From CAZKFA01 sp964551925 (lineage in GTDB: Bacteria; Cyanobacteriota; Vampirovibrionia; LMEP-6097): a stretch of 32,953 bases of DNA. The translations under genes and the position numbers were made by a program. Shown here one piece after another: positions 7,179 through 16,000 of the stretch (position 1 is the first letter of the stretch; each line of letters begins with the position of its first letter). The stretch is from positions 1-32,953 of the forward strand of contig CAZKFA010000021.1 in NCBI GenBank assembly GCA_964551925.1, read 5' to 3'. The notes under the pieces are model-generated. The model was not told the DNA's origin, ran no database searches, and was given only the letters and a program-made list of their open reading frames with translations.

Positions 7179-8883
7179 TACTATTACTCGTCAAACTAGC
7201 TAGTGCTGATTGTTGCTGCTTAAATTGAGCATTAATCGTATCTAGCTGAGAGAATTGTTTTTTCAGTCTTGCTTCCAAGGCATCAATACTCAATTGCGCT
7301 CTTTCGATCCTATTGTCAGTTGTCTTAATTTGATTAGAGATTGAATCCTTAACAGATTGAATAATCCCAAGAGTCGAAACATTAGGATCAACATAGGCAT
7401 TCAATAGATCTGTAAATTGCACAATAATGCCTGAATCACCGTTAGATAGTGGGTCATAGCTGGTACTCGTCTTACCATAAAGCACACTATTCACGGCAGT
7501 AGGATTGTCAGCAAAAGCCGCATCAAAAGTAGCAGAAGTAAGCTCATAACCAGTGAACTTGCCTTGCGAATCTAATTTACTCTTGAGACCAAGATCAATA
7601 AAACTAGTATAAGTATCCGTACCATTCACACCAACAACCTTAGTTAAAGCTGTTTTGATTCTTGAAATAAGACTACGGCTGAAACTATCGTCTCTAGATT
7701 TAAGATTTGAAATTAAAACATTAACCTTCGTAATTAAATTATTAATCCTATCTTTATAGCCGCTAGCATCCTCGGCAATACTTACATTGACAGCTGATGT
7801 AGTAACTTTATTCAAATTAAAAGTCAATCCTTGAATTAAGCCAGTAACTGTATTGCTGTTACTGACTAGGGTTGCACCACCATTCAAAGTAGAGATTGTA
7901 AACTCCGCATTATCACCAAGGGTCTCAGCAGCTCCACCAGTAATATTCAATGGAGTAATATCGCCATCAGAGCTAACTGTTATAGAAAGCGCTCCAGTGC
8001 TTTTATTACTAAAAATCAACTCACCATTAACGGCGTCATAGGAAGCATTAACTTTAGCACCAGCCGTTGTATTAATTCTTGCAACTAAAGTACTGATAGC
8101 ATCAACATTAGGATCATAGCTAATCGCAGTGCCATTAATTGTTATTTGAGTACCAGTCACGCCAAGAGTAGTCAGTAAAGTATTAGCTTTAACAGCTTCC
8201 AAATTCTGGATTCCAGAAACATTGCCCACTGATATTTGAGCATTAGTGAGCCCTAATGCTGCAAGCATATTACCAGTGTCACCAGAAGAACCAAGACTTG
8301 TGACACCAGTCAAATCAAATTTACCAGTACTCTCATTAAAAGTACCAGTAACTCCAGCAAAGCTAGTCAGGAAGCTCTCTATATCAGCTATCGTAGGATC
8401 TCCATCAGCAGTATAAGTGGCTGTCACTCCATTAATAGTAACAGTCCCATTGCTAAGAGTTACACCACCTTTAAAGTTAGCCGAACTAATATCAGAAGCA
8501 TTAGTCAAATCAACTTTTACAGGACTACTAGACTTACGTATGGTATTAGTTGCGAGTTTCTGTATACTTAGATCAAACGTTTGAGCGACAGCCGCATCAG
8601 TACTTGTGACTTGCAAAAAAGTATTAGTGCTATCTGTAGTCGTAATTTTCTTAGGGGCAAGTGAAGTCGTACCATTACTAATATTAGATAGACCAATAGA
8701 ACTACGCAGATCACCGACACTTGATCCTATTGAAGTTAAAAAAGTATTCTCACTTTGAAGATTTGTTTTTTTTGTTTCTAAAGGGGTTATACGCGTTTGA
8801 GTCTCCAATTGAACTAATTGGCTAACTAAAGATGCTGAATCAAAGGAACTATTCAGCCCAAGAAAACTAACATTACCGCTCAA
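7171..8883 (-). CDS. fliD: Flagellar hook-associated protein 2 (filament cap)
   Basis: This 570-residue secreted protein should form the cap under which flagellin subunits polymerise. The N-terminus (SFLGLNSSFDSASLVSQLVQLETQTRITPLETKKTNLQSE) is a clear FliD_N domain. The C-terminal ~230 residues (DRINNLITKVNVLISNL... to a coiled coil ending in KKQFSQLDTINAQFKQQQSALASL) match FliD_C. A flagellin hook IN-type repeat region lies between them. The start is TTG 8883, because AGGAAGGAG at 8891-8899 (minus strand) sits 7 nt upstream. An earlier in-frame TTG at 8937 would add 18 residues not seen in the family. No other flagellar structural gene is in the window, so motility genes are scattered. Confidence 0.92.
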   Translation of the reverse strand: MSGNVSFLGLNSSFDSASLVSQLVQLETQTRITPLETKKTNLQSENTFLTSIGSSVGDLRSSIGLSNISNGTTSLAPKKITTTDSTNTFLQVTSTDAAVAQTFDLSIQKLATNTIRKSSSPVKVDLTNASDISSANFKGGVTLSNGTVTINGVTATYTADGDPTIADIESFLTSFAGVTGTFNESTGKFDLTGVTSLGSSGDTGNMLAALGLTNAQISVGNVSGIQNLEAVKANTLLTTLGVTGTQITINGTAISYDPNVDAISTLVARINTTAGAKVNASYDAVNGELIFSNKSTGALSITVSSDGDITPLNITGGAAETLGDNAEFTISTLNGGATLVSNSNTVTGLIQGLTFNLNKVTTSAVNVSIAEDASGYKDRINNLITKVNVLISNLKSRDDSFSRSLISRIKTALTKVVGVNGTDTYTSFIDLGLKSKLDSQGKFTGYELTSATFDAAFADNPTAVNSVLYGKTSTSYDPLSNGDSGIIVQFTDLLNAYVDPNVSTLGIIQSVKDSISNQIKTTDNRIERAQLSIDALEARLKKQFSQLDTINAQFKQQQSALASLTSNSNA

Positions 8884-8899
8884 ACAGAGACTCCTTCCT
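8881..8899 (-). promoter_or_regulatory. Strong ribosome-binding site fixing the fliD start
   Basis: AGGAAGGAG followed by a 7-nt spacer and TTG, on the minus strand. It is one of the few near-perfect Shine-Dalgarno sequences in the window, and it shows that anti-SD pairing is in use alongside leaderless starts. Confidence 0.75.
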
Positions 8900-9014
8900 G
8901 ATTTGGTTCTACCCAAAGTTATTAAACTTATTATCAATCATTTTCTCTAGTTACCATTTGACCCCTTTCACCTAAATCAACAATTTGAGAGAATACAGCA
9001 TTAGGGGGATATCT

Positions 9015-9788
9015 ATGCGTAAACTACAAACATTACTATTACTAATAGCCATATTGAATCACAATCTTTGCTTTGCTAACACCACAAGCAAAACAGAAAC
9101 AACACAGATACAAAGCCAAACAGCTTATGTCAAGCTCAGTCGTAAGGACTATGAGGAGCTTAGAGAGCAATCTTTGTCTATTACAGGAGCCTTACAAAAA
9201 TTAGCTGAACTGGAAGAGCTCTATCAACAAATTAAAGAAATCATCATTTCAATTCATGCAACAGTACTATTCATCAAAAAAACCTTCAATATACCAGACA
9301 CTCCTCTAGTCGAGGATGATTTTGGTGAAGCTGAAGAATTCAGACATATCTCTGGGACAACAATGAATCCTGGTAGAGTAGGTTTCACGGCTGAAGTAGA
9401 GAATCCTAGAAGCAATTTCAAAGATCAAGGTATTAAAGTCCTAGAGATGGATATTTATTACAACAAGAAACTTTTCATCTTAGATCATTTAGCCAGTAAA
9501 CAATTAGATGTCACAAAATTGAAAAAGATTCCTTTACCTCAATCTCAAGGCTCTGCTAAAGATCGTATTCAAGTACCAATATCAGATACACTGCACAATA
9601 AATTAAGCTTTATGGTTTATCTAGCTCCAATATCTAGCAAAAAAATCGTTATTGGTGATAGCAGTAAAATTCGGGTAGTAAACTATAAACGCAAGACCAG
9701 CAAGAATCCTATGGGTGCGAGCCAAGTTATCTTTGATTTAGAAAACATAAAGGATGATGAGATCAGGGTTACTGCCAAAGCTAATTAA
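9015..9788 (+). CDS. Exported protein of unknown function with coiled coil
   Basis: The protein has 257 residues from ATG 9015, which follows AGGGGG by 6 nt; a TTG at 8985 is also in frame but has no ribosome site. A signal peptide covers about residues 1-21 with likely cleavage after CFA. A charged coiled coil spans roughly residues 40-75 (YEELREQSLSITGALQKLAELEELYQQIKEI). The rest alternates short strands and lysine-rich loops. I recognise no family. It lies between fliD (divergent) and uppS, whose promoter lies just after its stop. It may be periplasmic or surface-located. Confidence 0.7.
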   Translation: MRKLQTLLLLIAILNHNLCFANTTSKTETTQIQSQTAYVKLSRKDYEELREQSLSITGALQKLAELEELYQQIKEIIISIHATVLFIKKTFNIPDTPLVEDDFGEAEEFRHISGTTMNPGRVGFTAEVENPRSNFKDQGIKVLEMDIYYNKKLFILDHLASKQLDVTKLKKIPLPQSQGSAKDRIQVPISDTLHNKLSFMVYLAPISSKKIVIGDSSKIRVVNYKRKTSKNPMGASQVIFDLENIKDDEIRVTAKAN

Positions 9789-9809
9789 GTCTGTCTTTAA
9801 GTATCAATT

Positions 9810-9818
9810 TGTTACAAT
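9810..9818 (+). promoter_or_regulatory. Extended -10 promoter for uppS-alr-panC, leaderless
   Basis: TGTTACAAT ends 7 nt before GTG 9826. No Shine-Dalgarno precedes that codon. The spacing fits the other leaderless starts in the window and supports GTG 9826 over the upstream in-frame ATG at 9754, which lies inside the previous gene. Confidence 0.5.
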
Positions 9819-9825
9819 TAGCTTA

Positions 9826-10503
9826 GTGCAAGTACAAAATACAATTAAACATTTGGCTGTAATTATGGATGGCAATAGGCGCTGGGCAAAACAGCGCTCT
9901 CTTGCTTCCATCGAAGGACATAGAGCTGGTGTTCAAGCACTCAAAAAATTAGTGAGTCTTGCTCCAAGTTATGGCATTCAACATTTAACAGTTTATGCTT
10001 TCTCTACAGAGAATTGGAAAAGAGAAGTCAATGAAGTGAATTTTCTTTTTGAGTTGTTAGCTGAAGTTGCTTTACAGGAGCTATCAAGTCTAAAAGAAAA
10101 AAATGTCCGAGTGAGCTTTATCGGTAACCTCACAGCTTTCACTGGAACACGCATCATCAACAATATAAATAAACTAGTAGAAGCTACTAATAGCAACACT
10201 GGTCTTCATTTACAAATTGCTCTCAACTATGGCAGTTTGGATGAACTTAATACTGCTATTCAACGTATCAAGACTGAACTTGATGCTGATCAAATAGTAA
10301 ACCTAACAGAAAGTGGCTTTGAAGACTTCCTTTATACCCAAGGTACTCCTGACCCAGATATTGTAGTTCGCACTGGTGGCGAACAGCGTTTGAGTAATTT
10401 CTTACTCTGGCAAGCAGCTAATGCTAGATTAAGTTTCATCGAGACTCTCTGGCCAGACTTCGATGAGGATAACCTGAAGATGGTGCTAAATGGTACAAAC
10501 TAG
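9826..10503 (+). CDS. uppS: Undecaprenyl diphosphate synthase, C-terminally short
   Basis: This cis-prenyltransferase makes the C55 lipid carrier for cell-wall polymers. From GTG 9826 the protein has 225 residues. Conserved regions are in order: HLAVIMDGNRRWAK with the catalytic aspartate at about residue 15, GHRAGVQAL, TVYAFSTENWKR, and DPDIVVRTGGEQRLSNFLLWQ. It ends at WPDFDEDNLKMVLNGTN, soon after the WPDF motif. Most bacterial UppS proteins continue for another 15-25 residues through a RxRRFG segment, which carries the C-terminal RxG element of the IPP site. That element is absent here and is not found in the other frames before alr. The last 14 nt overlap the alr start. Confidence 0.88.
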   Translation: MQVQNTIKHLAVIMDGNRRWAKQRSLASIEGHRAGVQALKKLVSLAPSYGIQHLTVYAFSTENWKREVNEVNFLFELLAEVALQELSSLKEKNVRVSFIGNLTAFTGTRIINNINKLVEATNSNTGLHLQIALNYGSLDELNTAIQRIKTELDADQIVNLTESGFEDFLYTQGTPDPDIVVRTGGEQRLSNFLLWQAANARLSFIETLWPDFDEDNLKMVLNGTN

Positions 10504-11575
10504 AACTAATCCTACAAATAAATTTCGCAGGGACGCTTGGATTGAAATCAACCTAACGCATCTTGAATATAATCTCAAGAAATTACACTCATGGTTCAAC
10601 AAACCATTAATACCAGTGCTCAAAGCCAATGCTTATGGGCATGGAGCAGGAATTATTGCTAAGACTTTAGATGCTTATGATTTCGTGCTTGCTTATGGAG
10701 TGGCCAGTATTGATGAGGCTCTAGAATTACGCCAATCTAGCAAAAAAAGAATTATCATACTTGGAGTTAGCCCAGCATGGGCACTTGAAGAAGCTATAAA
10801 AAATGATATCGAAATTACTATAGTAGATTTGGCTGCTGCTCAAGAAATAAATCGCATAGCAGAATCTCTCAATTGCATAGCACAAGTTCATATAAAAATT
10901 GATACAGGAATGAATCGCATTGGCTTCAAAGTAGATGACTCTACACAAAAACAAATTCATACTATTACTCAATTATCCAATTTAAACATTGCTAGCATCT
11001 TTACTCACTTCTCAGATCCACAAGACAATAAATTCTGTGAGTTTCAAAAACAACAATTCATCACCGCTACTTCTGGGCTCGATTACCCGAAGCATCCAGC
11101 CAGTAGCATGGTAGCTAAAACTCTCTCTGGACTTAACTTTGACTACGTTCGCTGTGGCATAGAACTCTATGGACTGGAATCAGCTGAGCTCAAACCAATA
11201 CTGTCTCTCTTCAGCCGCATCAGCCATGTCAAACAAATCAAAAAAGGTGAATCCGTTAGTTACAAGCAAAGCTGGACAGCCAAAGAAGATACAACAATTA
11301 TCACATTACCTTTAGGTTACGCCGATGGCATTTCTAGAGCCTTATCAAACAAAATAAAAGGATATTACCAAGACCAATATATTAATCAGGTTGGCTTAGT
11401 AACAATGGATCAAATGATGTTTGACATTGGGCCCCGCAATGCTCAAGTTGGTGATATTGTCGAATTAATTGGTCCACACTGCAAGGTCTCAGATTGGGCA
11501 CAAGCTGCTAGTACCATTAGTTACGAAATTACCACTAGCCTCAATCTCAGACTACCAAAGACTTATAGCAGATGA
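10490..11575 (+). CDS. alr: Alanine racemase
   Basis: This 361-residue PLP enzyme interconverts L- and D-alanine for peptidoglycan. The N-terminal WIEINLTHLEYNLKKL leads to the PLP-lysine motif PVLKANAYGHG at about residue 45. The substrate and phosphate sites follow (HIKIDTGMNRIGF, RCGIELYGL). The C-terminal beta domain has VSYKQSW, which supplies the second catalytic tyrosine from the partner subunit, then LPLGYADG. The full family length is present. It overlaps uppS by 14 nt and panC by 4 nt (ATGA), so all three are probably one coupled operon. The ATG has only a weak purine stretch upstream. Confidence 0.95.
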   Translation: MVQTRTNPTNKFRRDAWIEINLTHLEYNLKKLHSWFNKPLIPVLKANAYGHGAGIIAKTLDAYDFVLAYGVASIDEALELRQSSKKRIIILGVSPAWALEEAIKNDIEITIVDLAAAQEINRIAESLNCIAQVHIKIDTGMNRIGFKVDDSTQKQIHTITQLSNLNIASIFTHFSDPQDNKFCEFQKQQFITATSGLDYPKHPASSMVAKTLSGLNFDYVRCGIELYGLESAELKPILSLFSRISHVKQIKKGESVSYKQSWTAKEDTTIITLPLGYADGISRALSNKIKGYYQDQYINQVGLVTMDQMMFDIGPRNAQVGDIVELIGPHCKVSDWAQAASTISYEITTSLNLRLPKTYSR

Positions 11576-12354
11576 CATTATTAATTCATAATCGCAACGA
11601 AGCCATTTCTTTGCTTGGTCCAGAACAAGCTTTAGTACCAACCATGGGTGCTCTACATGAAGGACATTTGTCCTTAGTGAGAATTGCTCAAAAACATGCC
11701 GCTAAAGTTTGGGTAAGTATATTTGTCAATCCACTGCAATTCTCTGCTGGAGAGGATTTTAACGAATATCCCAAAACACTGGAGAGAGACTTGGAGTTAT
11801 TAAGTAAGCTAAATGTTGATTATGTTTTTGCACCAAATAAAGCAGAGATCTATGATAACTATCCTTATGATAGTATCAAAGCTGACCCAACACTCAGCAA
11901 TCAACTCTGTGGACTCAGCCGCCCAGGACATTTTGATGGAGTTTGCACTGTAGTCAAGATTCTCTTCGATATCATTCAACCTCAATACGCTATTTTTGGA
12001 GAGAAGGATTATCAACAATTAAAAATCATTCAAGAAATGGTTACTCGCTATCACGTAGCAACTAAAATAATTCCAGCACCAATATTACGTGAGGCTAATG
12101 GTCTAGCCATGAGCTCCCGCAACCAATATCTAAACAATGAACAAAAGATTCTTGCTGCTAATATTTATAAAATATTAGATCAACTTAGCAAGGCAAGTGA
12201 TTTCATCAGTGCCAAGGAAAAATATTGGCAAGAATTAATAACACTGGGCATAGAGCCTGAGTACATTGAAAAGCAATGGACAAGGGTCTTTGTGGCAGCA
12301 AGAATAGCTAACACAAGATTAATTGATAACAAACTATCAGAAAGAATTAGCTAG
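11572..12354 (+). CDS. panC: Pantothenate synthetase (pantoate-beta-alanine ligase)
   Basis: This 260-residue cytosolic enzyme joins pantoate and beta-alanine using ATP, the last step to pantothenate (CoA pathway). PTMGALHEGH at residues 23-32 holds the nucleotidyltransferase HxGH site. IFVNPLQF, GEKDYQQL and ANGLAMSSRNQYL (the KMSKS equivalent) follow in the right order. It is slightly shorter than the usual ~280 residues, with a trimmed C-terminal domain. It starts inside the alr stop (ATGA) and ends tail-to-tail with the rlpA-like gene, overlapping it by 18 nt. panB and panD are not nearby. Confidence 0.95.
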   Translation: MTLLIHNRNEAISLLGPEQALVPTMGALHEGHLSLVRIAQKHAAKVWVSIFVNPLQFSAGEDFNEYPKTLERDLELLSKLNVDYVFAPNKAEIYDNYPYDSIKADPTLSNQLCGLSRPGHFDGVCTVVKILFDIIQPQYAIFGEKDYQQLKIIQEMVTRYHVATKIIPAPILREANGLAMSSRNQYLNNEQKILAANIYKILDQLSKASDFISAKEKYWQELITLGIEPEYIEKQWTRVFVAARIANTRLIDNKLSERIS

Positions 12355-12828
12355 AATTTCGTACTTAACAGGGACAACTCCGCGAGACTGTGCACCAAGA
12401 AATCTTGCCGCAGCTTCAGACAAATCAACATCACGTCCTTCAACATAGGGTCCTCTATCATTGATTCTTACAATCAGTTTGCGCTGATTATTCAAATTAG
12501 TTACAAGCAGGTATGTATTAAGAGCTAATGTTTTATGGGCAGCTGTAAATTGATCCTTGTCATAAACTTCATTATTAGCGGTAGTTTGACCTTGAAAATG
12601 CTCGCCATACCAAGAAGCATTAGAATAAAAAACTTTATGGGTACGTTTGAGCCCCATCTTTAATACGTTCTTATCCACATCATCAAGCTCAGATTGGCTA
12701 AAGACCAAATCATCCTTAATTTTCTCTAAGCTTGCTCGCTTACCGGTGGTATTAGTACCAAGTAAAAAGAATAGAGACACCAGTGAAAATACCCAAACGT
12801 TACAAACTTGTTTAGTTACGTTTTGCAT
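12337..12828 (-). CDS. rlpA: RlpA-like exported double-psi beta-barrel protein
   Basis: This 163-residue protein has a hydrophobic N-terminus (VFSLVSLFFLLG) that should export it. The double-psi beta-barrel of the RlpA family spans about residues 68-155: ASWYGEHFQGQTTANNEVYD, FTAAHKTLALNTYLLVTNL, VRINDRGPYVEGRDVDLSEAAARFLG. Pseudomonas RlpA is a lytic transglycosylase acting on naked glycan. The catalytic histidine (AAHKTL) and aspartate (NDRGPY) positions are kept here, so activity is plausible. There is no SPOR domain and no clear lipobox. The start is probably leaderless: TAAAAT lies 8 nt before the ATG on the minus strand. The 3' end overlaps panC by 18 nt. Confidence 0.85.
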   Translation of the reverse strand: MQNVTKQVCNVWVFSLVSLFFLLGTNTTGKRASLEKIKDDLVFSQSELDDVDKNVLKMGLKRTHKVFYSNASWYGEHFQGQTTANNEVYDKDQFTAAHKTLALNTYLLVTNLNNQRKLIVRINDRGPYVEGRDVDLSEAAARFLGAQSRGVVPVKYEILANSF

Positions 12829-13059
12829 AAGCCAATATTTTAGCCTATTTTACAAAGAAAATACTAACTAAATTTACCCCTCAATAAGGTATTATCAATA
12901 ATACAACCCATAAAAATTTCGCTGGTTATTTTTACCTATATGGACACACCTACTTTGTTAATACAATTTAATCTAAAAGCCCTTCACAATTGACTTAAAT
13001 AGGATATAATTGTTCGTATCACCAAATAGGCTAGAAATAAATATTCGCCTATTACGTTG
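12829..13059. other. Divergent intergenic region between the rlpA-like and HAD/membrane genes
   Basis: This 231-bp AT-rich gap holds the rlpA-like -10 on the minus strand (TAAAAT, 12837-12842) and a plus-strand promoter near 12983-13010. The middle (12843-12980) shows no ORF, hairpin or repeat that I can support. Confidence 0.5.
12983..13010 (+). promoter_or_regulatory. Promoter of the HAD/membrane protein gene
   Basis: TTCACA at 12983-12988, a 16-bp spacer, and a perfect TATAAT at 13005-13010. Transcription would start near 13017. The leader would be about 43 nt to ATG 13060, or about 70 nt to the in-frame ATT at 13087. Confidence 0.6.
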
Positions 13060-16000
13060 ATGTGTAAGAACAAAGGAGTTTTTACTATTCCAAGCATTAC
13101 GGACAAGCCAACTAAACCAAGCCAAGCAGCACAAACTGCAAGCCCAGCATTTAGTAAAGAGGGTAACCCTAATAAAACGCCTTCATCAGAAAGCAAACCT
13201 GATAATAAAACGAATGCAAACATTTCGCACGCTGGTCTATCCAAATCAACTACTAAGCCTGCTGAAATAAATATGAACCATAATGCTGAGGTTCGTGAAC
13301 AAGCTAAAGCGCTCGGACTTGGCAAACCTTGGACTAAAGCAGAGATAGTAGCAAGAGCAAAAGAATTACTTAAGTTACAAAAAGAAGATCTTGATATTCC
13401 AGATTCTCTATTTATGGGAGCAAAGGGTCAAGAAAAAGAAAGAATAAAAACTGTTCTCTTTGAAATATTCCAGCACATTATGACAGAACTAGCTGCGGGC
13501 AAAGCAGTAGACTTCTTCACAGATGGTGACGGTACCATGTTTTACAAAAATCCAATCATGGTAGCTAGCACTAGCTCGCAAGCTTCAGAACAAGATCGTC
13601 ATTGGAACACAATCCTAGCGCAGTTCCTATATTTCTTAGGTACTAAATTAAGCATACTAACTGCAAGACCAGGTATTGTAGCTGGCCAAAGTATCGTAGG
13701 CACTGAAGATCCTGTTAATAATGCTCAGAATCCAAACAGAGTAAGCCTAGAAGAAATTTCTTCTTGTGTTGGCGAACGTGGTGAAATGGAAGGTTTCAAC
13801 ACCGACACATTTGGCTTAAGTGGTGGTGTCACTAGCTACTATGGTGAACCATTAATCATCTCCGAACCAACTCGCAACTTCATGAAGCTTATAAACTTCT
13901 GTAGCCAACCAGGTAACGTTACAGAGAAAGGTTTCTTACAAGAATTTTTAGACCTACGATACAACGATGGGGACTCTATTAGAACATGTGAATTCAAAGC
14001 CTTACCACAAGCATTCTTATTAATACCGGGCTTATCGAATGAGCAATATCATCGCTACATGTCACTTGCTGGCAAAGCACGTAAAGAAAGCTGGACTGCA
14101 CAAAAGTTTGTCAATGAGGTCAATAAACTCAATATTAATTTTCCACAAAATCTCAAAGCTCTATTAAACCCAAATGATGTAGAGTCAGAAATGAAACTCA
14201 CAGAGATTCTCAGAGACGGTGCTCAATCAATTATGTGCTTCACTCCGCACGCAATTGATGGCACCAATATTTTTAGAGATGATATTAGAGCAAAGCTCTA
14301 TGACCTACTATTTAAGTACACTAGATCTGAAGCTGCTCAGAAGTGGGCTGAAGAGAATCTCGGTATACCAAAAGGCACAGACCTTGTTACCGTCAATAAA
14401 AAAGATGTTAGTAGTATCAAAAACTTCTCTGAAATTAAAGATCTTAAGAAATTTATTGACAAAGATCACAAAGAGCTCAAAGAACCAAAACACAAACACT
14501 CAATAATCAATATCATTGATAATAATCAATTCTACATTGAGATTTCTCCTTGGAACACCAAGGATGAGGTCATAAAACGCTATCAAGAAGCTCAAGACAA
14601 AAATATCTTCTCTGTTTTTAGAGGCGATAGTAGAGGCAGTGATGCGCCAGCTGAAGCCCAAGCTGTAATTAGCGGTGGTATGGGGGTTATAGCAAGAGGC
14701 TTAATGAATAAGCGCGATGTTGCTGAAGAAATGGTTAACCTCTTAGCAAAAGAAGATAATGGCGTGAATCTCAATCACGGACATCCTTTCTGCCTAAAAG
14801 ACCTTGGTGATAAGAAATTCCAAAGAGTTAGCACTGGAGAAATTAAAACGAAATCTCAATGGACGGATGAATTGCTGTCTCAGTACGGCAACAAAATACA
14901 CCAGATTGATAACATCCATTTAACTAATGCTATTTTTGCTTACACTTTTCAAAAATTCTTTGAAAAAGAAAAAATTCCTTTTGATTTACCAGAGTCTAAG
15001 CAAACTGCAACAGAAGGTCCTGTACGTTATAGGACTTTGGCAACGCCTGATATTGGCTTTGCTGAGAAAGGTCTAGAAAAATACTTCCCTCAACCAGTAG
15101 AATCACTAGAATCAAAATTAGGTTTCCTTAAAGCAATACCATTCGTTGGACCTAAAATAATCGAGCTGTTAAAAATTGACAATTCTAGACCAGTGATGAC
15201 AAGATTCCTATCGTTCTTGTCACAAACATTAATGATCTCTGGTGGCGTTGGAGCTGTCGGTAGTTTAGTTGGACAAGAAGGCATAGCAAAGAAAGCAAAA
15301 GTAGTCCAACGTGTGGCATCGATCTTAAATAACTTTGGCTCTGGTATAACTCGTGGACTGCGCTCGCCAACAAGGTTCCCAGCTCAATTCTTAGGTGAAA
15401 TCTGCAGCCTTGCGTCTAATTGTTTCCCATCAGAGTCTTATCCACATAAAATGCTCTGGGCTACAGCTAATGGCTTATTACAATTAGGTAGAGCTGGCGG
15501 TACCATTCAAGCAGAGAATGTAATCCTTGATAAATACAAAGCAGGTACCGAGAAAGAAGTCGAAGCCGCTTTTGGTGATCAAAAAGAATTCTCTAACATT
15601 AGAGATGTTGGTGAAAAATTTACTAAATCCAGAACCGCTTGGATAATGAAATGCAAACCATTTATGGGTCAACTACTCGCTGAGACTGTTGCTGACGTAG
15701 TTCAAGGTCTCAAAATGACATACCAATGGTTAACCGTCAAAGGTTACCGCAAGGGCAGTGTCTCTTCTTTCTTTACTAAGAGTGGTCTAACCAAAACATC
15801 AATGACCAGTGGTAAAGATTACACTAACGTTGCTAGCGTTTCACACCAATATTCAGCTTCTGGTATGTTTGCTATTGCAGCAACCATGCTATCAGCAGCT
15901 ACTCACAAACTAAAAATCCCAGGACTTGATTACGGTTTAACTGCTATTGCAAACATACTACCAACCTTCGGTATGATGACGGCAGCACGACACGTTGAGC

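Noticed and set aside
10480..10560. Frameshift as the reason for the short UppS
   Set aside because: Neither other frame continues into a RxRRFG tail before the alr coding region. The residues NKFRRD nearby belong to the normal alr N-terminus.
12984..13325. 113-residue hydrophobic ORF on the minus strand over the 5' end of the HAD/membrane gene
   Set aside because: It is the reverse of a low-complexity, S/K/P/T-rich coding segment and covers that gene's promoter. The hydrophobicity is a mirror effect.
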